Position numbers and translations under genes: made by a program
Shown here: positions 50,844 through 63,813 of the stretch, piece after piece
How the letters are laid out: each line of letters opens with the position of its first letter
Position numbering within the stretch: position 1 is the stretch's first letter
The notes under the pieces: model-generated
What the model was told of the DNA's origin: nothing
What the model saw: only the letters and a program-made list of their open reading frames with translations
Database searches by the model: none
Assembly: GCF_000372725.1 (NCBI RefSeq)
Contig: NW_005195301.1
Location: 434,035-498,034, forward strand
Source of the DNA: Emiliania huxleyi CCMP1516
Lineage: Eukaryota > Haptophyta > Isochrysidales > Noelaerhabdaceae
DNA length: 64,000 nt
Reading direction: 5' to 3'

Positions 50844-51827
50844 ATGCGCCCCCGGGGAAGCACCGAGACGGACGTTGCCTCAGAGGCGACCCTGCTCGCT
50901 GTGGCCAAGGCCATCGCCTCAAGGGTCGGGTCTCCCTCGACGACGGCGAACAGCCAAACAGCTCTCCCGCAGCTGCCCGGATTGAGGCTCACTGGATCAA
51001 GGCTCTGCGAGCTCAATGCCGACACACATCTGGGATGCGCCTTCATCTTTGATTTGGTGCCCGCGTCTTGTTGCACGTGCGGCACCTGCAGCTGGGCGCG
51101 AGTGCGGGCAGCACACACGGAGCTGGAGCTCTGCGCAGAAATCGCGGCACTGCTCGCTGCAACTTCAATGGCGCTGTCGCTCGAGGACCCTGTTCTGGTC
51201 CTGGCTCTGGCGCTGGTCGAGCGCATGCAGCACCTCCTGGAGTGCGCCACCGTGCGGCCGATTGTCCTCACCGCCCTGGCGATCGCGGCCAAGGAGTGGT
51301 ACGATGACGAGGTGACGCTGGACGAGTTCCGAGAGGCGCTGCCTCACCTGCGCCTCTGCCGCCTGCATGAAATGGAGAGCGAGGTGCTCAAGATCCTCGA
51401 CTACGACGTGCTGCTCGTCGACACGACGTGGGGGCAGCTCAACGCCGAGCTGGTGTCGGTCGCCGACGTGCAGCCCCCCTTCCTGCAGAGCCTCCGTGCA
51501 GGCTACGGCAACGTGCTCGACGCAATAGCCGGCGCCTGCGACGTGCAGACAGCGTTCGCCTCGCCGCCTGCGCAGCAGCCGATCGAGGCTGCGGCCCGAC
51601 GACGATCGAACGGGCGAAGAGGGCCTCCAGCGCGGCGGCCGCCGCTGGCGCTCACGCCGCATCCGAACCGTCGACCCCCTTCGCCTCCGCCGCTCACTTC
51701 ACCCCCGCGAAAGCGACCCGGTCGGGGAAGTTCCGCGAAAAACAATGCCCTCCCTCTCCTCGCCGCCGCGGCGCGCGGCCAAGTGAGAAGGTTCGGCACC
51801 CAAGCGGCTGTGCGTCGGAGGGAGTGA
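50844..51827 (+). CDS. Cyclin-like protein (PHO80 / cyclin-Y type cyclin box)
   Basis: This single open frame has 327 residues from the first ATG after the upstream stop. A cyclin box occupies about residues 95-215: DPVLVLALALVERMQHLLEC, RPIVLTALAIAAKEWYDDEV, TLDEFREALPHLRLCRLHEM, and ESEVLKILDYDVLLVD. The K-E/W-Y-D-D and L-x-x-M-E-x-E-V-L-x-x-L-D-Y-D pattern is that of the PHO80-like/cyclin Y group, which activate PCL-PHO85/CDK5-16-like kinases in phosphate signalling, polarity or membrane processes. A Cys cluster (CCTCGTCSW) precedes the box. The C-terminal 90 residues are Pro/Arg-rich and probably disordered. I see no intron, which is unusual here. The kinase partner is unknown. Confidence 0.75.
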   Translation: MRPRGSTETDVASEATLLAVAKAIASRVGSPSTTANSQTALPQLPGLRLTGSRLCELNADTHLGCAFIFDLVPASCCTCGTCSWARVRAAHTELELCAEIAALLAATSMALSLEDPVLVLALALVERMQHLLECATVRPIVLTALAIAAKEWYDDEVTLDEFREALPHLRLCRLHEMESEVLKILDYDVLLVDTTWGQLNAELVSVADVQPPFLQSLRAGYGNVLDAIAGACDVQTAFASPPAQQPIEAAARRRSNGRRGPPARRPPLALTPHPNRRPPSPPPLTSPPRKRPGRGSSAKNNALPLLAAAARGQVRRFGTQAAVRRRE

Positions 51828-53541
51828 AGGGTGAGTCAGAGGTCGGGTTAGGTCGGTGTGTGTGTGTGTGGTGTGTGTGTGGTGTGTGTGTGCGGGTGTG
51901 TGACTGACTGTGTACACGTGAGAGAGACGTGCGTACACGTGAGGTCTTCCCGGTGTCGGCGTTTTGGTCATATCGTTTCGCGGGGCGTGTTGTGGTCAGG
52001 CAGTGCGCCGGCCATCGTAGGAATGATGTGAAGGGTAACAGGTAAGAGTCTTTTCGCGTCTCGTCAGTCCACACACCACGCGTTCTGCAGGTTTGTGCAC
52101 CGCTGGGGGGGTTGTGCACCGCTGAGATAGCTTAGGGGACCCATAGGCTTAAAAGGTTGGGCCCTTGGGGCGCCTGCGGCTTAGACGGCTTAAAACCTGC
52201 CTAGGCAGGTTTTAAGAGCTGCTGGGCAACCGAATCATTAAACGGTCTTAAACGCCGAATCCGTTTAAACGGTCTTAAACGCTTAAAAGGTGCGGGAGAG
52301 CTCCCGAGGTCGATGGTCCGGGAGGCTCCCGGAAGACGCCGGAGCCCGGGAAGCTGGCTACAGTCAGCTAGCACGCGTCCCCCATCATGTGAGTGTCTAT
52401 GGGCTCCTGGCCAGTGCACCAGACTTACAGATGTGTCTTCAGAGGGTGGCGGGTTTGTGCCTAATAACGGCAGTATTGGAGAAAACGCTAAAAACGAACG
52501 GCGCGGAACCCAGCGACGCGTGCTGTGAAGCCGATTTTCTCAATCGGTCTTAAAAGAGGGACCCCCTCTGTGCCTGCAATCTCTTAAATGGCAATTTAAG
52601 CCCCCAAACCTCCTTCACTTCTTAAAAGCTCTTTAAAAATCCGGCCCTCAGAACCCTAGGGGTCCCCTAAGGAGATAGGGAGAGGAGGGTCGATTCCGCA
52701 TGTGGTACGGGACCCCTCGATCGTCTCGCCCTACCACAAGTCGGATGCTATGTCGCAGATGTTGATTGTTGTTGCTAACAGTGCCGGGACGCACATCCTT
52801 TTTTTGCCCCGCGGCCGACACAACTTGAGGTTACACAACCTCACCGCTGAGAGGTTGTTGTCCTCACTGCGAGAGTCGTGATTTCTTGTTGGTTTTCAAA
52901 AATCTCTCCGCTCCCTCCCTCTCACACCCTCAGCCTCACCCACACCCTTGACCGATTGAGTCGTAGCACACGTAGGCCGCAGGTCGGTCCATCAGGGGAC
53001 TTCGTGAACTGTGAACTGAAGCGACCAACGATTTCATTGGCAGATCAGGCATTGCGTGTTTTTAAATCGTCTTGTCCTTTCGCCTGTGCGGGAACGTTCA
53101 GGGGGCTCTCCCACATAGATGTTACCCCGGAACGCGGAAGCTCCGGCCGCGTATTCGTATTATTTACGTTTCTCTATGCCAGAGACCGCATGGATGGCGG
53201 CCGATTGGGTGAGCTCTCCCACCCCGGGGTTGGTTGGGCGAAAAGAAAAAAGAAAAACTCACACGAGGGATTCTAGGAGGACAGGGTCCCCACCTGCAGG
53301 AGATGAAAAGCAGACACGTGCTAAAATATGCCGCGAGGAGGGCAGAGTTGCGCCGAAAGGCGGGAGGGAGAAGGTAGCCGCGAGAGCTGCGAAGAGAGAC
53401 AAAGAGGCAGACGCCCAAAAGGAAGAATTCGGTGTTTGCGCGCGAGAACCTGGGCGCACCACACTGGTCTTTTGAGGCCTCTGGTCTTTTGAGGCCTTCG
53501 TTTTCGAGGCCTTCGTTTCGAGGCCTTCGCCCCAGCGTCGG
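51828..53541. other. Repeat-rich spacer including family G copy 2
   Basis: It contains a short GTGTGG tract (51855-51890) and a TAAACGGTCTTAAACGC-type duplication (52237-52290). Family G copy 2 (52462-52565) matches 42346-42440. A piece of family F is at 52687-52733. At 53249-53400 there is a TTTCTTT-type block with GCGAGGAGGGCAGAGTTGCG similarity to the 43165-43845 element. At 53462-53530 GAGGCCTTCG and TCTTTTGAGGCCT are repeated just before the next gene's start codon. No gene is supported. Confidence 0.6.
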
Positions 53542-55929
53542 ATGGAGTACAAGACGGCGAAGGCGCTCGAAAAGCTCGACGCGCGCAGCACGCAACGGCA
53601 GGGCGCGCTCGAGCTCCGCGCATGTCTCGAGGCCGGCTCCCTCAGCTCTCTCCTCAGCGCGCTCCTGAAGAACCTGAGGAGGGCGCCGGGAGTGGTTGCC
53701 TCGTGCGAGACCGTCTCCATTTTGGCCGAGGCCTTTGAGACGTCGCCGTTGGAGTGTTTGCCGAACGCAGTCAAGATTGTCACCGCCATCGTTGCGCAGA
53801 TTGGACGCGGCGACGCTCGCCAGCGAGAGACTTGCGCCGCTGCGCTTGGCCGGATAGCTGCAGCACTCTCGCAGTTCCCGCCGGTTGAGGGTGGGCCAGC
53901 TTTTGGCTCCGTCGCGAGCCTGCGGCTGGCGGTCCTCTTCTCGCCTCTTGTCACGGCCCTCTCCGCTCCAAACGCCGCAATGCAGGAGGGGGCGGCCATC
54001 GCCATCGTAGCGGTCCTAGAGCGCGCTGCCGATGCCGACGTGGAGGTGTCCATCGGGTCGCTCCTGCCTCGGCTCACCAAGTCGCTCGCACAGTCGCTCG
54101 CGCCACAAGCGGCTTGCCTCGCTCTCGCCGCCGCGATTGACCGCTCGCCTCGCCCGTTCACCGCCGCTTCGACGCCTACCGCCGCGGCGATTGTGACTGC
54201 CATCACAAAGGCCCCCAACCCCCCCCCTCCCCCCCCCACCACCACCACCACTCCCGCCGCTTCACGAGCGCCTCCCCCCTCGCTCAGGTCCTCGCCTCGT
54301 CCGACCACCGCGCGCGTGCCGCCGCCGCGCGCGCTGCCGCCGCGCTGTTGGAAGCCCTCTCCCACGATTCTAATGGCGAGCCGCCACCCGCGAGCGCGGC
54401 TCTGATCTCTCCGCTGAGGGCGGCGCTCGAGGCGTGCCTCGGCATGACCTGTTAGCAGCATCCGGTGTGGCGTTCAGCGTGCACCCGGTGTGGGTTGTTA
54501 GGCGTTGCGCTACGATCGTGTGGCCGCGGTGCGCTCGGCTGTCGGCGAGGCTCTCGCCGCCATGCCCGCCGGGGTGGCACCAGACCGGGCGCCATTACGC
54601 AAGCCTCGCGTTCCCCGCCCCGGGGCACTTCCGACGCGACGGCTGGCCGCCAGCCACGAGGGGATCGACGTGGTCCTCTTCAAGCCGCCACCCGGCCAAC
54701 TTTGGGAGCCGCCCGAGTTGCCAGAGGCGCAGGACACCACAGCGAATGCGACCAAGGCTGAGGCGAAGAGCAGCTCGCCGCTGCTGATCGACCCGACCAC
54801 GCCACATTTGCCGCCGGCGCCGCGGTTGGTTGTGGGCTCCGGGGAGGCGGAGCGGCGGTGCAGCGCATCGACGGAGGAGGCCGCCGCTCTGGGTCAAGGC
54901 GCCGCTCTCAACGTCGATTTGGCATCCGCCTCCACCCTAACGCAACGGCACGCGCGCGGCTGTCCCCCGGCTCCGCCCCCGCACCCGGCGTCTCCCCTCA
55001 CCGACCCGCTCGCCCTCAGGCGGCTCGTGACGGACGGCTCGATTGACAAGGAGAATGCGCAGCTCGCATCCTCGCACCTGCTCTCCCCCGCCTTGAAGCT
55101 GGAGGAGTGTGTCGAGGAGTGTGTCGCCGCGGCCGTCACCGCCACCGCCGCAGCTGCCGCGCCAGCCGGCAGCGGCAGCGGCAGCGGCAGCAGCGCGACA
55201 CCGGCTGCTACGGCGCCCCCGAGCGAGGCCCCCCTTCTCTCGCCAGCCCAGGCGCAGCACGCTTTTGAGGACCTCGCGGCGCGGCGACTGTCGGCGCTGC
55301 CTGCGGATCCGCCGGAGCGCTTTGAGGAGTCTGCCGCTGCTGTCCCTCCCGACTTCGGAGAGCCTGAGGAGGCGGAGGAGGAGGCGACGGAGGTAAAGGA
55401 GAACGTGTCACCGCTCGGCGCCGTTGCGGCGGCCAGCGGGGAGCTCACGGCGGAGCTGCGTCCGCGAGTGTTGCGCTTGCTGAGCGAGGACACCGAGGCT
55501 GCCAGCGCCGACGTCGCCGACGTCGAAGAGTCCTCCCTTTCCGGAGCCCCCGGCGGAGCTGCGTCCGGAGAGGGGCTGCCGTTCGACGGCGAAGCGGGTC
55601 GCCCTACCGAGGGCGCAGAGGCGGGAGACGACCTGGCGGAGGAGGTTCAGGCGGCGGTCGCACTTGCCCACCCCCATTTGCAGCTTGCGCCCTCACGAGT
55701 CTGGGCTGAGGTCGACCATCAGCCCGCGCCGCAGCTTGCGCCCTCGGAGGACTTTGAGGTCTTCCGCGACGGGCCGGCCTTGCACAAGACTAGCGAGCAG
55801 CTCGTGCTGGCGCTGCAGGAGCGGCTCGATCGCGCGGTGTCCGAGATTGACGCGTTGCGCGCGGCTCTGTTTGAGGAGCGCTCGTTGAGGCAGGCGCTGG
55901 AAAGGCGCCACCTTCTCCCTTCCGACTAG
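53542..55929 (+). CDS. TORTIFOLIA1/SPIRAL2-like HEAT-repeat microtubule-associated protein
   Basis: Three exons (53542-54210, 54288-54431, 54502-55929) sum to 2241 nt, 746 residues. The N-terminal third is a run of HEAT/TOG-type helix pairs: YKTAKALEKLDARSTQRQGA, SVSILAEAFE-type helices, RQRETCAAALGRIAAALSQF, LFSPLVTALSAPNAAMQEGA and LASSDHRARAAAARAAAALL, then RVAAVRSAVGEALAAMP. This is the same layout as the plant TOR1/SPR2 N-terminal domain, which binds microtubules. The rest is acidic and low complexity, with a C-terminal coiled coil (QLVLALQERLDRAVSEIDAL, then RAALFEERSLRQALERR). Both introns have GC donors: AAG|GCCCCC and GAG|GCGTGC, the second followed by GCGTTG after the acceptor. Microtubule binding is inferred from the fold only. 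Confidence 0.7.
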
Positions 55930-56464
55930 GGCGGCTGGCTCCTTACCGTGGGGCTAGGAGAGGGGCAAGCGTTCGTCACGTCTGCCTCTCGCGAGGTCAG
56001 GTCACCTCGACACTATGAGTCTACGACAGGTCTCTCGTGTCGAGTGTGTGCAGTCTCGCGCGATGGCGATATGGCACTACCACTCTCACTGCGAGGCGTC
56101 GTTGCAGCTTGCACGTCGTGGCGAGGGGGGAGAAATTGCATGAGAGATGAGTCTCGTAGGGCCCTAGGGGGTTGTAGGGGGGTTGTGCGCGGAAGCTCTG
56201 CGAGCTCGGCGGGGGCGGCACACAAGACATATGTTCTACGCTTCTACCGACACACAAAAACTAGAGAGCTCTCCGGGTCCCGCTCCCGGGGACGAAGCCC
56301 CCTACGAGGTACCCCTATGAGATGTAGCATGTAGGATCCGCCCAGAGTGCAAAGACGAAAGAGAGCAGTTCAGCAGCATCGCGCACACACTCACACACGC
56401 ACACTCAGGGCCGCAGCAGTCGGATGCTGTCGCACCGGGGCTGCAACCTTCACGCCTCACCCGC
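55930..56464. other. Intergenic spacer between converging genes
   Basis: No conserved frame is present. Candidate 3' UTRs of the TOR1-like and HEATR5-like genes meet here. Confidence 0.4.
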
Positions 56465-58149
56465 CTACGCCTTGGCGGAGAAGCTGCCAAAGTCCATCTT
56501 GAGCGCAATCTTGGGCTTGGCGGCGGTGACAGCGGCACCGGGCGACGCGGCCACCGCGCGTTGCTTCTTCGCCTGCTCCTCCCGGATGGCAACCTCCATC
56601 CGCGACCGCGTCTCGGTGGAGAAATTTGCGACAGAAGCGCGGAATGCGTCCGCCGACCGGCTGGCGAGCGCCGTGAGGGCGGCGTGCGCCACCGCCGACA
56701 GCTCCGCGCCCACCTTTGAGGGCGGCCCGTCCGCGGCGACGCTCATGCCTGCCGGGCGACGCCCGTGGGTGGGAGTGGGTCCGGGCCGAGGCCGGCAACA
56801 AGAGCGGTTGGGCACGGGTGGAGAGCGGGCGTGCAGAGGGGTGCACCGTGGATGAGGAGCGGCAGCGTGAGGGAGAAGAGCGCCGGCGCCGCCTCAGCTG
56901 AGCTGAGCGTGCACGCGAGCAGGAGCAGCTTGATGGCGCCGAGCCGGTCGCAGCCTACACAAGACCGCCGGGTGTCAAACACGCGTGTGGAGGATGCCGA
57001 TCGTCAACTGGCAGCGCCGCCCGTCTTAAAGGAGGCTGCGACGTCGGGGAGCAGCTCAGTCAGGTAAAAGTGGAGGAGGTCCGGCTGCTCCTTGATTGCT
57101 GCGAGGAAAGCGAGGAGCGCAGCGTGCGCCTCGCCCTGCGTCTCGCTCGCCACCATCTCGCGCGCGGCTGCCGCCACACCCGTATGCACGGCCGTGGCGC
57201 CACCGCCCAGAGGTAGCCCCTCCACCAGCGCCAGCACCGCGCGCAACATCAGCCCGCGCGATGCGACAGGCGTGGCCTGCAGCACCTCGAGCGCGCTGGC
57301 GGCGGCACTCGTACGGAGCGTTGCCTTTGCGACGGCGAGACCGGAACTTGCCTCCTCCAGCCGCTCATCGGCATCGGCCGGCGCGGCGCACCGCCTGCGC
57401 AACGTCGCCACCGAGCTGAGGCACGCCTCGCGCAGCGCAGCCGCCGCCGCCGCACCCGGCGGGTCGGCAACCGGCGGCGACGTCGCAACGGCATGGGTCA
57501 CGCGCAGCACGACGGTAAACGCGGTGGGCAAATACGGCAATGCCGCGCCGGCTGGAAGCGAATCTGGGAGCGTGGCGATAGCTTCCACTGCAAGCGCCAG
57601 GGAGCGCAACTCGGCAACAGGGAGCGGCTGCGGCGGCGGCGGCTGGCAGAGTGAAGCGGGAGCGCGCAAAGCGGGGATGGCGCGCAGAGCTGGCGCAGCG
57701 CAAAGTTGTTGCGCAGCGGCGACAAGGCGCGCGGCGTCGGCGGGCGAACGGCCAAGCGGAGGGACGAGGTCGCCCGTGGGGGGCGGGGCCGCGTATCCCC
57801 CAAGTCGCGGCGCGAGGTGAGCGGCGACGGCGGCAACGGCATCCCGCATCTGCGGGTGAGGTGACGCCTCGCCCAACCGCGCAAGCAGCGACAGCAACAG
57901 CTCGAACGAACCGGGGGGCAACACATCGGGCTGCAAGTAAGCCTCGCTGAGAAGCTGCGGCAATGCGAGCGTGCATGCCGCCGCCTCGTCGTCCCTCGCG
58001 TCTGGTGGCGAGCCGTCAGCCGGTCGTCGCTCGGCGGCGGCGGCGAGCGCGTGCGTGCACATGCCAAGCAACAAGTCGAAATCTCGCCGCGCCTCCCCTG
58101 CCTCGATAGGAGTAAGTGTCGCCGATGCATGCGGATCTTCGGGCCGAAC

Positions 58150-58188
<39 letters not shown>

Positions 58189-58914
58189 CCGGCCTGCAAC
58201 CCACTCTGGCGTGGCAACCATCGAGAGCGCGGCCTACGCAACGTCTCGCGCAAACATGTGAGAAGACGCCGCCCAGCGGCGAACCATGGACGAAAGGGCG
58301 GCGCCTCGAAGACTAACGGCGCGGCATGCTCGAGGTGCTCGCGCGAGGCTGTCGCGGCGCCTTGCACGTACAAGTGCGGCACATAGCCCTTCGCGGCGCG
58401 GCCTACCGCAGCCGCCGCAGACGTGTCATCCCGCGTCCCGGCGCGGCACCTGCACCTGATCCCTGGCGGCGGTGGCCGGCGATCGAGAGTGCGGCGTGAT
58501 CGCGCAACAGCCCCATCCAGCATGAACGCAAGTCCACTAGCGACGGCTGCATCTGCTTGCAGAGCTCGGCACGAGCCTATGGATCGGGTGATGCACCGCG
58601 TCGTAGACAGCGACGGGAGCAGTCGCATGGTTGAGCGCGGGCAGTGCCTCAGGCTCCCGCGCCGCCGCCGCCTGCAACGCCGCCGCCGCACGCAACGATG
58701 TGGTTCGGACCATCGTCGCGGCGGCGTCGGAGAGGGCGGGGTAGGAGATGGCGGCGAGGGCGGCTGGCGTTAGCCGCTTGGTGAGTAGCGCGAGCAACTT
58801 GCGGATGGCTGCAGGGTCGACCTGGATCGTGGCAGGGGTGGACATGGGGACGGGGGTTGGGGACGGAGCTGGGATGAGGTGCGTGGGGTGGTGGTGGTGG
58901 CGGCGGCAACGGCA

Positions 58915-58945
<31 letters not shown>

Positions 58946-61900
58946 CGTTGGTGGCGTGGTGGTGGATTTGAGTGTGTGTGTGGGGGGGGGGGGTCGACCT
59001 GGATGCCGCCGCTAGTGGTCGAGATGGCAAGAAGGTAGCGGGCGAGCAGCGCAGCACCCGAAGCAGTCAGGGACGGGTCCGCCTCGGGGCCGAAGCAAGG
59101 GCGCAACGCCGCGCCCAGCTGCGCGTGCGACTGCTCGAGGAGGAGGTGGCCCTGGTAGTCGGGGTCGGGGGCGGCAGCAAAGCGCTCGACCACGTCCAGC
59201 AGCATCAGCACGCCGGCGGGGCGCATCGCCTACGGGGACCACAACTCCGGGGATCTGTCACGGACTTGTCCCGCAGCCTCAGCACGCCGGCAGGCACGCG
59301 GCGCCTCGATCCGCGAAGTCGCGACGGTGAAAGCGACCGAGACGAGGCGGCCCAAATGCAGGACGAGCCGCTCCCCGCTGCCGCCCTGGCGCTCGGTCTC
59401 CTCGCGCGCGAGCGTGAGGTCGTAATGCGCGGAGTGGTCGGCAACGTCGAGGAGACGCCGCACGCACTCGGCGGCGTAGAGACGCGTCTGCCAGCGCGGA
59501 GCCACGTGCGCCCACTTCGCGTTCTCCTCCGCCTCGAGCTGCGCCTCCTTCTGCCGCTTGCGATCCTCCTCTTCGTCCTCGTCATCGCCACCCACCGTCG
59601 GCAGCCCCGACGCGTTCTGATCCCACCCGCTGCCCTCCTCGCCGCCCGCCTCCTCGTCGTCTCCGCGGTTGCTTCCTCGCAGCTCAGCCTCGCTCCGCAC
59701 CACCTCCTGCACCACATCGCCCAACGTGCGGAGCCAAAAGATGGGCCGCTGCCCGCCATCTGCGTGAAGCAGCGAGAGCGTGACGCGCTTGGCGGCGTCG
59801 AGCGCCTCCCGGTCCACCTCGCCATCCATCAAGCTGAGCAACGCCACGGCCGCCCGGCCGAGAGTCGACGGCGGCATCGCGTAGCCCGTGTGTCCTGTCG
59901 CCCCGCCGCCAGCCCCGGCGACGCCAAATTCGCGCAACGCCTCGACGGCGGCAGCGCGCAACCCTGGGTGGCGGGAGGCGAGTCCCCGCAGCACCGCCTC
60001 GTGGATCGCCGGCGGCGACGCGGCGACGGCCGAGGGGAGCGTGCCACTCGGGAGCGAGAGGAGGAGCCGCTCGAAGCGCAGCTCCTCAGCGAGCAGCGCC
60101 TCGGCGGCGCCGCCGCTCCTGCCGTCGAGGGGGTGGGCACGGCGCGCAGCAGCGACGAGGACGCGGCAACGGAACAGCATCGCCGTGTGCTGCCCCCCTT
60201 TGTGCTGCGGCGGCTTGCCAGCGCCGGCCGCCGCGGAGAGCGAGGGCAGCAGCGACGCGGCGAGCGTGGTGGACAAGGCGGCGAGCCCCTGCGCCGCCCT
60301 CGCTGTGAGCGGCGGCGCGGGCGCGAGCGCGACGGCGGAGACGCCCGAGAGGGTTGCACCCGTCAGCGGCCTGAAGTCGCCCCCGAGCACCGCCGCCACG
60401 CGTGCGAGCGAGTGCAAAGCCCACTCCGAAGCGTGCCTGCCGCCGGCCGGGGGCGGCGAGGCAGTGGCGGTGGCGGTGGCGGCGGCTGGGGTCGGCAGTA
60501 AGCTGCAGAGGAGCTGCACGCCCGACCGCACGCGCCCAAACGCCGCGTGCTTGTCGGCGGCAGCGGCGGGCGCGGAGGAGGAGAGCAGGAGCCCGAGCGC
60601 GAGCGCGTGGCCGGCGCGGGCCTCCTCTTTTGCCTTCGTGTCCGTGAGGAGCTTGGCGGCGGCGGTCGAGAAGGCGTCGGCGTAAGCTGCGCCGAGAAGC
60701 TGGCCGAGCAGCCCCACCGCCTGCGCGGCTCCGCGCCGGACGGAGACGTCTGGCTCGGCGAGGCACGGCGCGAGGACGGCAGCAAAGGCGGGTGTGAGTT
60801 CGGGGCGAAGAGCGGAACGCGACGGCTTGGTGGCAAGGCGCTGCAGCGACCCGAGCAAAGCGGCGCAAATGTTGACCAACCCGGACGGCGCCTCGTCCTT
60901 GGCCGCGTCCGAGCCGCCGCCGCCGAAGAAGCCGCCACCCGTGCTCGGCTTGCTCTCCTTGGTGACGCGGGCCGCCGCGTTGCCCAAATGCCCGAGCAAC
61001 TGCTGCCGAACGTCCGAGGTCTGCAGCCGAAAGACGGCGCCGAAGAGGCCAACAGCGGCGTCGAGGCAAGCACCCTCGCTCGTCGCATGCGAGCCCCCAC
61101 GTAGCTCAACCAGCCACTCGCACGAGCCCTCCGCCTGTTTGCAGACCGAAGCGTAAAGAATGCGGGGCTGTCAGCTCGAGCCGTCGCTCCCCTGCTTCGC
61201 CTCAGCGCACGTGGCGCCCCGGAGAGGCTCGCAGAGCAGTGACGCGACGGGCGCGTCGGGGGCGGTGGCGGGTGCGAGCACGGCGTCGGCGGGCGCGAGC
61301 ATCGACGCGAGGGCGGTGCAAATGGCGCCATGCGTGTTGGCGGGCTCGACGATGTCGGCGACCACGAGCGGCATCACCACATTCAGCACCTACGCTCGGC
61401 CGCGGCGAAAGCTGTGGGATATCCTGCCCAAGGTGAGGCGCCTCCCCGAAGCCGCGCGCCTTGGCGGTGAGCGCAGAGGAGGGTAGAGCGAGTAGCACCT
61501 GCTCACAGTTGGAAACGTCCAGATGTGGTTTCCACACGACGCTGCTCGTGCCAGCAGCGCGAGCAGCACCTCGTAGAGCCGCGCGCGGAAGAGCATGTAG
61601 GCGGCGCGGAAAGGCTCTGACATCAGGCGAGGCGCGTGCTCGCGGCAAGCGGCGAGGAGGGCGAGCGAGGGTGGGACAAAGGTCGAAGTGACCGGCTTGA
61701 GGAGGGGCAGCGCCGCCGACTCGGGCATGCGCTCGAGGAAGGCGCGCCTGATGAAAGGCCAAGGTGAGGAGAGGCTCCACGCTCGCTACTGGGGCGCGCC
61801 GAGGGGGCGCACAGAGCGTGCAGCGCGTGCGCGCGCGCGTGCAGCTCGGCCTCGACCGCCTCGCGCCGCTTGGGGGTCACCTCGGGCGGCGGAGAGGCGA

Positions 61901-63813
61901 GAGCGCCCTTGAGCAGCGCGTAGAGCCGCGTGAGGCGAGGCTTGGCGGAGAGCCACTCGGTCGGGAGCGAGAGGAGGGCGCGCACGAGCATCCAGCCCGC
62001 CGCGCCGCCGGCGCCGCCCGCGGCAACGAGGTCGGCGGCGGCGTGCAACGCAGCGTTGGCGAGGGAGGACGGCCCCCCGTGCGGCGTGCGCGCCATCGCG
62101 CCGAGCAGCGTGCCCACAGCCTGCGCGTGCCCGAGTAGAGCGGCGGTGGCGGCCTCCCTCGGCGCGCCCTCCTTCGCCGCGGCCGCCTCGGCGGCGGCGG
62201 CGCGCAAACGGTTGAGCGAGACGTTGAGCAGCGGCGCGAGGTGCGACGGGAAGGCGAGGACGAGCGCCCAGAGGCAAGCGCAAGCGGCCAGGCGCAGCTG
62301 CCGGACGGGCGACGCGGCAAGGGAGAGGAGAGGCCGCTCGCCCTGCAGCAGCAGGTCGCGCGCGTCGGCGGCGACCTCGCGGAGCTGCAGCAGCAGCAGG
62401 TAGAGCTGCGAGAGGCACACCAACGTCAGCCCCTCTGGGGAGGCGCGGCACGACGCGTGCGCCGCCAGGGACGTGGCCATCGCCTGCTGCCCGCGCTCCG
62501 AAAGCCTCTCCCCCAACCCGGCGCGCAGCGCGTGAGAGATCGCCTCGGCGGCGAAGTCGCCCCGTCCGGACGCCTTGCTGCCGCCCTGCCCCTCGGCGGC
62601 GCCGTTCAACATACCGAGCAGCTGGGCGACGAGAAACTCGGAGTGGCGCTCCAGCTCGGCGCGCTTCATGCCGCCAAACACAGCCACGGTGGCGCGCGCG
62701 AGGCCGGCCCGCACCTTGCGCAGAGGGGGGGGACGGGCTGAGCTGCGGAAGAGGCGGCCGCGCAGTGCGCAATGTGCCGCTAGTGCGCGCCTCTTTCGAG
62801 GCGCCCGGCTTCACAAACGGCGCCGAGAGCACGTTGGCCGCCGCCTCGATGGGGGAGGATGCCTCGGCGCGCTTGCCCGGCAAGTTCATCTTGAGGCCGA
62901 GCTTGCGCGGCGCCCCCTTGGCGCCCCCTGCCCCGCCAGCGGCCGATGCGGCGCCGAAGCCCGCCGGCCGCGCCAGAGAGGCGAGCAGGACGTCCGCGAG
63001 CGCGCCTGCGGCCGCCGCCCGCACGACAGGGGAGGCGTCGTCGAGAGCGCGCGTGCAGAGCTGCGTGAGCGACTCGAAGAGATCTGCCACCTAGGGGAGG
63101 GGGGGGGGGGGGGTCCGGAGAGAGGCCGAGCGGCTGCGAAAGCCGCGCGTTGGCAGCAAGAGTGCCCAGAGGCCTTCGGAGTAGGCCGCGAGCATGGGGG
63201 CGGCGGCGAGGGCGGCGGCGCGCAGCTCGTTGGTCGAGCCGCGCTCCGTCAGCGCGTGCTTCAGGTTCTTGACCGCCTCATCCTGCGCGGCGCGAGGCAC
63301 GCCGCCCGACCCGGTGCACGCGCGGCCGAAGGCGGCCCACGCCATCGGGCGGACAGACGGCTCCGCACTGCGGGTGAGCTTGGTGAGGAGAGTGATGGAG
63401 TCCAGGCAGAGCGAGACCATCGCGCCGCCATGCGCGGCGCAGAGCCCGCCGAGCAGGTGGACGGTTGCCAGCTTCGCCGCGGGGGCGCTGGCTGGCGAAA
63501 CCTTGTTGCTCAGCCAGGAGAGGAGCTGGCCAACAGTCGTGTAGAGAGTGGTGCGCGCTCCGCGGCGGTAGATTGTGATGAGCACGTTTGCACACAGCTG
63601 CGCCACCGCCGGAGGAGGGCCGAGCAGCGCCGCGCCGAGGCAGGACGCCTCGATGGACCCCTGCACCGCCTTGACCTGCTCCTCCCCGGCAACGGAGAGG
63701 AGGCCGCTCAGCTGGTGAAGGAGCTCGAGCTGGGCGGTGACGCCGTCGGAGGCGCCGCTCGTGCGTGCCGTCTCGACCGCCTTCTCGAGACGCGACGCGA
63801 CATCTGCCAACAT
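56465..63813 (-). CDS. HEATR5 / Laa1 / SWEETIE-type giant HEAT-repeat protein
   Basis: The gene spans about 7.3 kb and I estimate about 1,900-2,100 residues in roughly nine or ten exons; the exact joins were not all resolved. The start is MLADVASRLEKAVETARTSG at 63813 and the end is ALKMDFGSFSAKA at 56465. Family landmarks, in order: AAKLATVHLLGGLCAAHGGA, EPSVRPMAWAAFGRACTGSG, RATVAVFGGMKRAELERH, LAACACLWALVLAFPSHLAP, AAVGLFGAVFRLQTSDVRQQ, RRGAAQAVGLLGQLLGAAYA, KEEARAGHALALGLLL, WAHVAPRWQTRLYAAECVRR, QGHLLLEQSHAQLGAALRPC and the closing KPKIALKMDFGSF. The V-A-P-R-W-x-T-R and G-H-x-x-L-E-Q-x-x-x-x-x-G-A-A-L-R-P motifs are diagnostic. HEATR5/Laa1 works with the AP-1 clathrin adaptor at the trans-Golgi/endosome; plant SWEETIE affects sugar metabolism. 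A (GGC)n tract encodes about 12 Gly in a loop (58150-58185). Confidence 0.88.

Noticed and set aside
58972-60501. 509-codon plus-strand open frame
   Set aside because: It is the antisense shadow of the HEATR5-like gene, whose minus-strand frame carries the conserved family motifs.
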